Assembly: GCF_009857745.1 (NCBI RefSeq)
Contig: NZ_WWEN01000001.1
Coordinates: forward strand, 62,001 to 126,000
DNA length: 64,000 nucleotides
Reading direction: 5' to 3'
From: Thalassovita mangrovi
GTDB taxonomy: Bacteria; Pseudomonadota; Alphaproteobacteria; Rhodobacterales; Rhodobacteraceae
Below are positions 53,161 through 61,184 of this stretch, piece by piece. The translations under genes were made by a program, and so were the position numbers. Numbering within the stretch: position 1 is the first letter of the stretch; each line of letters starts with the position of its first letter. The notes beneath the pieces were generated by a model, which saw nothing but the letters and a program-made list of their open reading frames with translations, had not been told where the DNA came from and ran no database searches.

Positions 53161-54171
53161 TCAGCCGCGTCGCCGCCTGCTGCGCCGGGCCGGGGCGGGG
53201 GCGTCGCCGGTGCCGTCGCTGGCCGAGGAAAACGCGCCCAGCGTTTCGGTGATCTGTTCCAGCGTCGGGCGCGGCCCGCGCGGGCGGGTGGTGAGCGCCT
53301 CGTGCATCGCGGCCAGGTGTTCGGGCATGGTGCCGCAGCAGCCGCCGATGATGGTGGCGCCGGCGTCGCGCGCCAGAACGGCGTATTCGGCCATCAGTTC
53401 GGGCGTGCCGTCGTAATGGATGTGGCCGTCATGATATTTCGGGATGCCGGCATTGCCCTTGGCGATGATCGGCCGCTCGGTGCCTTGGGCGGCGAAGCCC
53501 AGCACCGTGCGCAACAGGTCGGATGCGCCGACGCCGCAATTGGCGCCGAAGGCGATCGGCGGGTTGGGCAGGTTTTCCACCATGTCGACCATCTGGGCCG
53601 AGGTCACGCCCATCATGGTGCGCCCGGCGGTATCGAAACTCATCGTGCCGCACCAAGGCATGCCGGCCAGGGCGAAGGCTTCGGCGGCGGCCTTGTATTC
53701 CTCGGGGGCGGAAATCGTTTCCAGCCACAGCACGTCGGCGCCGCCTTCCTTCAGACCCTCGGCCTGTTCGTGGAAGATCTCCACCGCCGCTGCGTGGGTG
53801 AGCGGACCCATCGGCGCGAAAATCTCGCCGGTCGGGCCGACCGATCCGGCCACCACCACCGGCCGCCCGGCGGCATCGGCCACTTCGCGGCCCAGCTCGG
53901 CGCTGATCCGGGACAGTTCGCGGGCACGGTTTTCCGCCCCGTGCAGTTTCAGCCGCGACGCGTTGCCGCCAAAGGAATTGGTCAGGAAGATGTCGCTGCC
54001 CGCATCGACGGCGTATTGATACAGCTTCTTGATCCGGTCGGGATGGTCAACATTCCAGAATTCCGGCGCGTTGCCCGATTCCAACCCCATGTTGAACAGG
54101 TTGGTGCCGGTCGCGCCGTCGGCCATCAGCCAGTCGCGGGTTTCCAGAAGGCGGGAAAGGGCGTCGGTCAT
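53161..54171 (-). CDS. bmtA: Homocysteine S-methyltransferase (BmtA/MetH-N-terminal type)
   Basis: A 336-residue zinc-dependent methyltransferase that makes methionine from homocysteine. It has the pterin/homocysteine-domain start (RDWLMADGATGTNLFNMGLE), LTNSFGGNASRLKLHG, GSVGPTGEIFAPMG, and three zinc-binding cysteines: C212 in GANCGVGASD and C278-C279 in GGCCGTMPEH. The C-terminus is arginine-rich. It lacks the corrinoid and folate domains of MetH, so the separate corrinoid protein at 51124 is the natural methyl source. Named bmtA in many roseobacter annotations; betaine as the donor is not proven. It begins at the ATG 54169-54171. Confidence 0.9.
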   Translation of the reverse strand: MTDALSRLLETRDWLMADGATGTNLFNMGLESGNAPEFWNVDHPDRIKKLYQYAVDAGSDIFLTNSFGGNASRLKLHGAENRARELSRISAELGREVADAAGRPVVVAGSVGPTGEIFAPMGPLTHAAAVEIFHEQAEGLKEGGADVLWLETISAPEEYKAAAEAFALAGMPWCGTMSFDTAGRTMMGVTSAQMVDMVENLPNPPIAFGANCGVGASDLLRTVLGFAAQGTERPIIAKGNAGIPKYHDGHIHYDGTPELMAEYAVLARDAGATIIGGCCGTMPEHLAAMHEALTTRPRGPRPTLEQITETLGAFSSASDGTGDAPAPARRSRRRRG

Positions 54172-54281
54172 AGCTTGTGTCCAATCGAATTGGCATGTCG
54201 GGCGGTGAGCCCTGTCAAATGCGGCACCGGGCGCACCCATTATGGCCGCACGGCGATGAAATGAATGGTCCCGAAACGACA

Positions 54282-54307
54282 AAACGCGGCGCTGGAGCGC
54301 CGCGTTT
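54282..54307 (-). terminator. Terminator of the zeta-subunit gene
   Basis: Twelve-bp perfect stem AAACGCGGCGCT / AGCGCCGCGTTT with a two-base spacer; the minus strand continues TTTTG. It lies 31 bases after the stop codon at 54339. Confidence 0.82.
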
Positions 54308-54338
54308 GCCTGAGACTTGAAGCGTTGCGGCCCGAAGC

Positions 54339-54656
54339 TTAGTCGGTGTCCTTCATCAGATCGGCCTTGGCGGCGACCAGCAGTTCGGCGCGCTTGGCGC
54401 GGATCGCGTCGGCGTCTGCCTTGCCTTCCAGATCGGCGGCAACCTTGCGCACCACGTCTTCGTGGCCGGCTTCTTCGAAATCGGCCTTGATCACGGTCAG
54501 GGCATAGGCATCGGCTTCGTCGCCCGAAATGCCCTGCTGTTCGGCCGCCCACAGGCCCAGCATCTTGTTGGCGCGGGCTTCGGCCTTGAAGACCATTTCT
54601 TCGTCATGGGCGTATTTGGCTTCGAATGCGGATTCGCGATCGTCAAAGGTGGTCAT
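54339..54656 (-). CDS. F1-ATPase inhibitor zeta subunit (DUF1476)
   Basis: A 105-residue helical protein that in alphaproteobacteria (first studied in Paracoccus) binds the F1-ATPase and blocks ATP hydrolysis. The N-terminal inhibitory part is recognisable: MTTFDDRESAFEAKYAHDEE then MVFKAEARANKMLGLWAAE. The core is a four-helix DUF1476 bundle (VVRKVAADLEGKADADAIRA). The ATG at 54654-54656 has GAGGA upstream. It is divergent from purC. Confidence 0.93.
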   Translation of the reverse strand: MTTFDDRESAFEAKYAHDEEMVFKAEARANKMLGLWAAEQQGISGDEADAYALTVIKADFEEAGHEDVVRKVAADLEGKADADAIRAKRAELLVAAKADLMKDTD

Positions 54657-54931
54657 TTTAGATCCTCGGGTGACGTTGGTGTTGGTCCCCATATGCCCGT
54701 AGTCAGCGCGTGGCGCAAGGGTTCTGGTCTTTTCAGTCGTTCCGGTGTCGCCTCTGCGTCGTCCCCGGGGCGCGGCGCGGGGCGAAACGGGGCCGTTTTG
54801 GGCCGCTTTCACCGATTTTACCGCAGTTGCGGGCTGGGCTGCGCAACCGGGCCCTATTGCGGCATTGGCCCCATTGCACTAAGAGGTCGCCATTGCCGGG
54901 GACTCATCCCCGCAGGATTGACGGAGTGGTC

Positions 54932-55693
54932 ATGGCACGGCGCAAGAAAATCTACGAAGGCAAGGCGAAGACACTGTATGAAGGTCCCGAACCGGGCACC
55001 ATCGTGCAGTATTTCAAGGACGACGCCACCGCTTTCAACGCCGAGAAGAAGGATGTGATCGAGGGCAAGGGGGTTCTGAACAACCTTCTGTCCGAATATT
55101 TCATGCTCGGCCTGACCAATATCGGCGTGCCGAACCACTTCCTGAAGCGGCTGAACATGCGCGAACAGCTGGTGCGGTCGTGCGAAATCATCCCGCTTGA
55201 AGTGATCGTGCGCAACTATGCCGCCGGATCGATGTCGAAGCGCCTTGGCATCGAGGAAGGCACGCAACTGCCGCGCCCGATCATCGAATACTGCTACAAG
55301 GACGACAAGCTGGGCGACCCGCTGGTCACCGAGGAACATATCGCCGCCTTCGGCTGGGCCAGCCAGCAGGACATGGACGACATCCTCAGCCTGGCGCTGC
55401 GGGTCAACGATTTCCTGGCCGGGGTGATGTATGGCGTCGGCATCAAGCTGATCGATTTCAAGATCGAGATCGGCCGCGTATTCGAGGGCGATTACCAGCG
55501 CCTGATCGTCGCCGATGAAATCAGCCCCGACAGCTGCCGCCTGTGGGATATCGAAACCGGCCGCCACCTAGACAAGGACGTGTTCCGCCGCGACCTGGGC
55601 AGCCTGACCGATGCCTATACCGAAGTGGCCAAGCGCCTGGGCGTGATGCCCAAAAGCTCGGCCCCGCAGGGCAAACCGACCCTGATCAATTGA
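54932..55693 (+). CDS. purC: SAICAR synthetase
   Basis: Adds aspartate to CAIR in purine synthesis. The 253-residue length and motifs are standard: [14 protein letters not shown] (P-loop-like start), [39 protein letters not shown], and [10 protein letters not shown] then [12 protein letters not shown]. The ATG at 54932 has ACGGAG seven bases upstream. It begins the purC-purS-DUF1203-purQ run. Confidence 0.97.
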   Translation: MARRKKIYEGKAKTLYEGPEPGTIVQYFKDDATAFNAEKKDVIEGKGVLNNLLSEYFMLGLTNIGVPNHFLKRLNMREQLVRSCEIIPLEVIVRNYAAGSMSKRLGIEEGTQLPRPIIEYCYKDDKLGDPLVTEEHIAAFGWASQQDMDDILSLALRVNDFLAGVMYGVGIKLIDFKIEIGRVFEGDYQRLIVADEISPDSCRLWDIETGRHLDKDVFRRDLGSLTDAYTEVAKRLGVMPKSSAPQGKPTLIN

Positions 55694-55777
55694 AAGGCTG
55701 GCCCGTATACAGGGCCTTACGCCATTGACTGACCATTCCCGCCGCCCTTGGCGCGGCAACAGACCGGAGAAGCGCAA

Positions 55778-56008
55778 ATGAAAGCTCGCGTTCACGTCAT
55801 GCTGAAAAACGGTGTTCTGGACCCGCAGGGCGAGGCTGTGCGCCACGCGCTCGGTTCGCTGGGCTTTGACGGCGTCGAGGGCGTGCGCCAGGGCAAGGTG
55901 ATCGAACTGGACCTGGCCGAGGGCACCACCGAGGACACGGTGAAGGACATGTGCGAGAAGCTTCTCGCCAACACCGTGATCGAAAGCTACACGATCGACA
56001 TGGGCTGA
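55778..56008 (+). CDS. purS: FGAM synthase subunit PurS
   Basis: A 76-residue small subunit that bridges PurQ and PurL so ammonia passes between them in FGAM synthesis. The sequence matches PurS: MKARVHVMLKNGVLDPQGEA, then VRHALGSLGFDGVEGVRQGK and MCEKLLANTVIESYTIDMG. It lies 84 bases after purC; purL is not in this window. Confidence 0.96.
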   Translation: MKARVHVMLKNGVLDPQGEAVRHALGSLGFDGVEGVRQGKVIELDLAEGTTEDTVKDMCEKLLANTVIESYTIDMG

Positions 56009-56123
56009 TTGGCCGGGGCGTTTTGAAACGCCTTCAGCCGCAGTCTTATAAGCATGAAACGGATCGCCGGTGGCGGTCCGTTTTGCGTATGCCCGTCCCA
56101 TAGCGAAACGCGAAAGGACGGAC

Positions 56124-56585
56124 ATGATTTTTCAGGGATTGAGCAGCGACGTGGCGCGGGGGCTGCGGGCTGGCGGGCCGGATGCCAACCGGATGGCGGC
56201 CGAACGGGCGCAAAGCGACGGTGCGGGCAACCCCTGCCGCCATTGCCTGAACCACGTGCCCGAGGGCGCCGGGATGCTGATCTGCGCCCATCGGCCATTC
56301 CGGGCGCTGCAGCCCTATGCCGAACTGGGGCCGATTTTCCTGTGCGCCGACGACTGCGCGCCCTATCGGGGCAGCGCCCTGCCGCCGGTTCTGACCACGT
56401 CGCCGGATTACCTGGTCAAGGGCTACGACGCCCGCGAACGCATCGTCTATGGCACCGGGCAGGTCACGCCGCGGGCCGAAATCGAAACCTATATCGCGCA
56501 GTTGCTGGCGCGCGATGACATCGCCTTTGTCGATATCCGCTCGGCGCGCAACAATTGCTGGATGGCCCGGGCCACGCGGGACTGA
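56124..56585 (+). CDS. DUF1203 family protein
   Basis: A 153-residue protein with a cysteine/histidine site (GNPCRHCLNHVPEGAGMLIC) in the N-terminal half, a GPIFLCADDCAPY motif and a C-terminal block DIAFVDIRSARNNCWMARA. This is the DUF1203 layout; function unknown. AAGGA precedes the ATG at 56124. Placement between purS and purQ may be coincidental co-transcription. Confidence 0.88.
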   Translation: MIFQGLSSDVARGLRAGGPDANRMAAERAQSDGAGNPCRHCLNHVPEGAGMLICAHRPFRALQPYAELGPIFLCADDCAPYRGSALPPVLTTSPDYLVKGYDARERIVYGTGQVTPRAEIETYIAQLLARDDIAFVDIRSARNNCWMARATRD

Positions 56586-56719
56586 GTGCCGCGCCGGTTT
56601 CTGCGGGCTTGATAAGGGCGGCGCACCATCGTATCAGGCGGACGAACCGCTGCGATGCGCGCGACGCGCCCGCAGCCCGGGCCCCGACCGCCCGGACCCT
56701 GAGCCAAGGAGTGCGCCCG

Positions 56720-57388
56720 ATGAAAGCCGCCGTCATCGTTTTCCCCGGATCCAACTGCGACCGTGACCTTGCCGTAGCCTTCGAAAAGGCAGGCGCAGAC
56801 GTCACCATGGTCTGGCACAAGGATACCGAGCTGCCGCAAGGCATCGACATCGTCGGCATCCCCGGAGGGTTTTCCTTCGGCGATTACCTGCGCTGCGGCG
56901 CCATCGCGGCGAATTCGCCGATCTGCCGTTCGGTTGTGGCCCATGCCGAAAAGGGCGGTTATGCCCTGGGCATCTGCAACGGCTTCCAGATCCTGACCGA
57001 AACCGGGTTGCTGCCCGGCGCGCTGCGCCGCAACGCCAACCTGAAATACATCTGCCGGCCGGTCGGTCTGCGGGTCGAAACCACCGATACGATCTATACC
57101 GGCGGCTATGACAAGGGGCAGGAAATCCTGATTCCGATCGCCCACCATGACGGCAATTACTATGTCGACGACGCCAAGCTGGCCGAACTGAAGGGCGAGG
57201 AGCGCATCGCCTTCACCTATCTCGACAACCCGAACGGGTCGGTCGCCGATATCGCAGGCGTGGTCAGCCGCAACCGCCGGGTGCTTGGCATGATGCCGCA
57301 CCCCGAACGGATGGCCGAACCCGAACATGGCGGCACCGACGGATCGGCAATGTTCCGCAACCTGATGGATATGCTGGCCACGGCGTGA
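56720..57388 (+). CDS. purQ: FGAM synthase glutaminase subunit PurQ
   Basis: Class I glutamine amidotransferase that supplies ammonia to PurL. The 222-residue protein has the PurQ start (KAAVIVFPGSNCDRDLAVAF), the catalytic cysteine in YALGICNGFQIL, and the histidine/glutamate pair in GMMPHPERM. AAGGAG lies upstream of the ATG. Confidence 0.97.
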   Translation: MKAAVIVFPGSNCDRDLAVAFEKAGADVTMVWHKDTELPQGIDIVGIPGGFSFGDYLRCGAIAANSPICRSVVAHAEKGGYALGICNGFQILTETGLLPGALRRNANLKYICRPVGLRVETTDTIYTGGYDKGQEILIPIAHHDGNYYVDDAKLAELKGEERIAFTYLDNPNGSVADIAGVVSRNRRVLGMMPHPERMAEPEHGGTDGSAMFRNLMDMLATA

Positions 57389-57424
57389 CTTGCCCCGGCG
57401 GGTGCCAGTGACATATCCTGAGGC

Positions 57425-59194
57425 ATGTCCCGGTTGCGTCGATCCCTGTTATCCATGAAAGGCCCCCGCACGATTTCGTGGCGGGTGCGGCTGGCGCTTG
57501 TCGGGCTGATGCTGCTGGCGGTGGGCACGGTGGTGACCACCAACGCGCTGCTGACCGACCGGTTCACCGAAAACACCCGCAACCGGGCCGAGCTGCGGCT
57601 GGCGCTTTACAGCGGCAACCTGTTGTCGGAACTGCGCCGCAACGCCATCGTGCCGCAGCTTCTGTCGCGCGACCCGACGCTGATCGGGGCGCTGAATTCG
57701 TCCGATTACACCAATTCGACCCAGCGGCTGATTTCCTTTGTCGAGGAAATCGGCGCCGCGTCGCTGATGCTGCTGGATTCCGACGGCCGCGCGGTGGCGG
57801 CCACCGACCGCAACCGGCTGGGCAGCCAGCACCGCAACGAGCCCTATTTCATCAACGCGATCCGGGCCAGCGAAACGCTGTTCACCGTGCTGCGGCGGGA
57901 ATCGGGCGGGTATCTTTTCGCCTATACCAGGCGGATCGAGGATCAGGGTCAGACCCTGGGCGTGATCCTGGTCGAGGTCGATCTGCACAAGTTCGAACGC
58001 GCCTGGGCGGGGATTTCCGACGCGGTTCTGGTCACCGACAGCGAAGGCACGATCATCCTGGCCACCGAACCGCGCTGGCGTGGCCAGACCGAGGCGGAGG
58101 CGCTGGCCGTCGCGCCGCCGGATACGGCGATCGAACGCGCGATCAAGGTCACCGCGGATTGGACGATGGACCCGGCCGACGCCTATGTCGAAGGCCAGCC
58201 GGTGATCCGGATGGAAAGCCGCATCCCGTTCCGCGGCTGGCGCATCGCCAGCTTCACCACCTATGAAAGCGTGCGCGAGAAGGTGAACGGGGTGCTGGCG
58301 CTGGAAATCATGGGATTCGCCATTTTCCTGGCGCTGGCCTTCTATGCGCTGAGCCGGAAAACGGCGCTGCGGATGATGCTGTTCCAGCGTGAATCGGCAG
58401 AACTCCGCGAATTGAACGCGCGGCTGCAGCGGGAAATCGCCGAACGCGAGAGGGTGCAAAAATCGCTCGACGTGGCCGAACAGACGCTGGCGCAAAGCTC
58501 GAAATTGGCGGCGCTTGGCGAAATGTCGGCCGCCGTCAGCCACGAACTGAACCAGCCTCTGGCGGCGATGAAAACCTATCTGGCGGGCGCGCGGCTGCTG
58601 CTGCGCCGCAACCGGGGCGAAGAGGCGCTGTCGAGCTTCCAGCGCATCGACGACCTGATCGAACGGATGGGCGCGATCACGAGGCAGCTGAAAAGCTATG
58701 CCCGCAAGGGCGGCGACACGTTTTCGCCGGTCGATCTGGGCGAGGCGCTGGCCTCGGCCCTGTCGATGATGGAACCGCAGTTGAAAAGCCGCCAGGTGCG
58801 CATCACCCGGGCGATGCCGTCCGACCGGGTGCGGGTGATGGGCGACCGGGTGCGGATCGAACAGGTGATGGTCAACCTGCTGCGCAACGCGCTTGACGCC
58901 ACCCAGTCGGTCGAGGATCCGGAAATCGAGATCATCCTGGCGGGCGGGGAGACCGCCACCTTGACGGTGCGCGACAACGGTCACGGGATTGAAGATCTCG
59001 ATGAATTGTTCGAACCTTTCTATACAACCAAGAAACCCGGCGAAGGCGTCGGGCTGGGTCTGGCGATCTCTTCGGGGATCGTCAGCGACCTCGGCGGGCG
59101 GCTTCTGGCGCGCAACGCCGAGGGCGGGGGGGCTGTATTTGAAATGCAACTTCCTATCTTAACTGGGGAAAGCGATATCGCAGCAGCGGAATGA
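57425..59194 (+). CDS. dctB: DctB-like sensor histidine kinase
   Basis: A 589-residue membrane kinase: membrane segment (about 20-42), a double-PAS-type periplasmic sensor (about 45-285; SLMLLDSDGRAVAATDRNRL, FAYTRRIEDQG), a second membrane segment (about 288-308), coiled coil, and a kinase core with H373 in AAVSHELNQPLAAMKTYLAG (the DctB-type H-box) and DNGHGI plus GEGVGLGLAISSGIV in the ATPase domain. It would sense C4-dicarboxylates and phosphorylate the adjacent regulator (stop/start overlap ATGA). No dicarboxylate transporter gene is in this window, so the ligand is inferred from family. Confidence 0.9.
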   Translation: MSRLRRSLLSMKGPRTISWRVRLALVGLMLLAVGTVVTTNALLTDRFTENTRNRAELRLALYSGNLLSELRRNAIVPQLLSRDPTLIGALNSSDYTNSTQRLISFVEEIGAASLMLLDSDGRAVAATDRNRLGSQHRNEPYFINAIRASETLFTVLRRESGGYLFAYTRRIEDQGQTLGVILVEVDLHKFERAWAGISDAVLVTDSEGTIILATEPRWRGQTEAEALAVAPPDTAIERAIKVTADWTMDPADAYVEGQPVIRMESRIPFRGWRIASFTTYESVREKVNGVLALEIMGFAIFLALAFYALSRKTALRMMLFQRESAELRELNARLQREIAERERVQKSLDVAEQTLAQSSKLAALGEMSAAVSHELNQPLAAMKTYLAGARLLLRRNRGEEALSSFQRIDDLIERMGAITRQLKSYARKGGDTFSPVDLGEALASALSMMEPQLKSRQVRITRAMPSDRVRVMGDRVRIEQVMVNLLRNALDATQSVEDPEIEIILAGGETATLTVRDNGHGIEDLDELFEPFYTTKKPGEGVGLGLAISSGIVSDLGGRLLARNAEGGGAVFEMQLPILTGESDIAAAE

Positions 59195-60534
59195 GTAGCA
59201 TGTCGAAAGCAATGAAAATCGCCATCGTCGACGACGAACAGGATATGCGGCAGTCGATCAGCCAGTGGCTGGCCCTGTCGGGGTACGACACCGAAACCTT
59301 CGCCAGCGCCGAGGATGCGCTGAAGGGGATCGGGCCGGATTACCCGGGCATCGTGATCACCGATATCAAGATGCCGGGCATGGACGGGATGCGGTTCCTG
59401 AAGAAACTGATGGGATCGGACAGCGCGCTGCCGGTGATCATGATCACCGGCCACGGCGACGTGCCGATGGCGGTCGAGGCGATGCGCGTCGGCGCCTTCG
59501 ATTTCCTCGAAAAGCCGTTCAACCCCGACCGGATGACCGAGTTGGCCAAGAAGGCCACCAACAACCGCCGCCTGACGCTGGACAACCGCGCCTTGCGCCG
59601 GGAACTGTCCGACGGCAGCCAGATCATGAAGAAGCTGATCGGCACCTCGCCGGTGATGGAACGGCTGCGCGAAGACATCCTGGACCTGGGCCAGGCCGAT
59701 GGTCACGTGCTGATCGACGGCGAAACCGGCACCGGCAAGACGCTGGTGGCGCACGCGCTGCACGCGGTGGGGGCCCGTGCGGGCAAGAAATTCGTCCTGC
59801 TGTCCTGCGCCGCCTGGGATGAAGACGCGCTGGCCAAGCGCCTGTTCGGCCCGATGCAGCCCGAGGACACGCAATTGCCCGCGGTGGAAGAAGCCCGCGG
59901 CGGTACGCTTGTCCTGGAAGATATCGAGGCGCTGTCGGACAGCCTGCAGGCGCGCCTGCTGAGCTTCATCAACGATCAGGGCACGCCCGCGGAAACCCGC
60001 ATCGTGGCGATCTGCAACATGCAGGAACAGGACCGCACCTGCGAAGACGCGATGCGCTCCGACCTGTTCTATCGCCTGGCCGCCCTGCGCATCACCCTGC
60101 CGCCGCTGCGCCAGCGCGGCGAGGACATCCTGACGCTGTTTTCCAACCTGGTGGAACAGTTCGCCGAGGAATATGGCTGCGAGGCGCCGCAAGTGTCGGC
60201 GCAGGAAGCCGCGCAACTGCTGCAGGCGCCCTGGCCGGGCAATGTGCGCCAGCTGATCAACCTGGCCGAACGCGCAGTGCTGCAATCGCGCCGGGGCAGC
60301 GGCACCATCGCCTCGCTGTTGATGTCGGATCATGAAGACATGCAGCCGGTGATGACCACCGAGGGCAAGCCACTGAAGGAATATGTCGAGGCGTTCGAGC
60401 GGATGCTGATCGACAACACGATGCGCCGCCACAAGGGATCGATCGTCAACGTGATGGAAGAGCTCTGCCTGCCGCGCCGGACGCTGAACGAAAAGATGGC
60501 CAAGTATGGCCTGCAGCGGTCGGATTATCTGTGA
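59191..60534 (+). CDS. dctD: DctD-like response regulator lacking the sigma-54 contact motif
   Basis: A 447-residue NtrC-family regulator: receiver (about 8-125, D58 in VITDIKMPG), AAA+ domain with intact Walker A GETGTGKT (177-184), and a C-terminal Fis-type helix-turn-helix (about 405-440). Between LFG (218-220) and GGTL (237-240) there are only 16 residues and no GAFTGA loop, which is what NtrC-type activators use to remodel sigma-54 polymerase. Walker B reads LVLEDIEAL, with E and D swapped relative to LFLDEI. It probably does not act through sigma-54. Start ATG 59191 overlaps the dctB stop; 59200 and 59212 are alternatives. Confidence 0.88.
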   Translation: MSSMSKAMKIAIVDDEQDMRQSISQWLALSGYDTETFASAEDALKGIGPDYPGIVITDIKMPGMDGMRFLKKLMGSDSALPVIMITGHGDVPMAVEAMRVGAFDFLEKPFNPDRMTELAKKATNNRRLTLDNRALRRELSDGSQIMKKLIGTSPVMERLREDILDLGQADGHVLIDGETGTGKTLVAHALHAVGARAGKKFVLLSCAAWDEDALAKRLFGPMQPEDTQLPAVEEARGGTLVLEDIEALSDSLQARLLSFINDQGTPAETRIVAICNMQEQDRTCEDAMRSDLFYRLAALRITLPPLRQRGEDILTLFSNLVEQFAEEYGCEAPQVSAQEAAQLLQAPWPGNVRQLINLAERAVLQSRRGSGTIASLLMSDHEDMQPVMTTEGKPLKEYVEAFERMLIDNTMRRHKGSIVNVMEELCLPRRTLNEKMAKYGLQRSDYL

Positions 60535-61184
60535 TCAAAGCATCCCGCGCGTGCGATCGTCCGCGCGGGACAGCCGGGATGGGCCGGTTTCTTGTCCCGG
60601 TCCGCAGCGGCCGGACGTCGTGGATCTGATCGGATTATATTTCCGCAATCCGGGTGTCGGTTCCGTTATTTCCCCATATAATACGCGCTATCCGGGTAAT
60701 GCTCCGGTGTCGGGGCGCCTGTGACGGGACGGGGCTGATCGGGCCCGGTTCCGTCTCCTTGTGGATAAACTTGCATTTTCCTTATTGTAATTTCGCCCTT
60801 GCAGGCTTTATGGTCATAAAACGGCGACAGGCGTGAACCGCCCGCCGCATGAGTTTCGCTGATCCAGCACCCCGAGGATTTCAATTCCCGCCGTCCTGGA
60901 CAGACCGATTGAGCCCTGACCGATTCAAAACGACAGGGTTATTGAGACCGCCGACCGGTTGCCCAAGGGCGCTGGCGGCCATGAACGGGCGCACCGGGAC
61001 AGGCCACAAGCCGTCAGATGCGTCGGAGAAGAAACGCGATGAGGCGCGCAAGACCTACGAGTTGCAGTGCAGGGGCTGAGAACAGCCACGCCTGCCGCGC
61101 GTCCGCATTCGCCCCTAACAGACATCTGCCGCAACACCCCCGCCCACCGGGTCAGGGGGCTTTGCCGCGATGCAAACGGACACA
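60535..61184. other. Long region upstream of RNase E, without a convincing gene
   Basis: About 650 bases. It holds a 9-bp hairpin TCCCGCGCG/CGCGCGGGA (60543-60570) that may end dctD transcription, and a consensus TATAAT at 60677-60682 with a poor -35 (GTGTCG at 60654). If that promoter is used, the RNase E mRNA has a leader of about 500 bases. Short open frames here lack ribosome-binding sites or recognisable products. Confidence 0.45.

Noticed and set aside
54172-54280. SAM-type riboswitch upstream of the homocysteine methyltransferase
   Set aside because: I looked for SAM-II and SAH motifs; an ATTTGACA stretch is present but the other conserved core elements are not.
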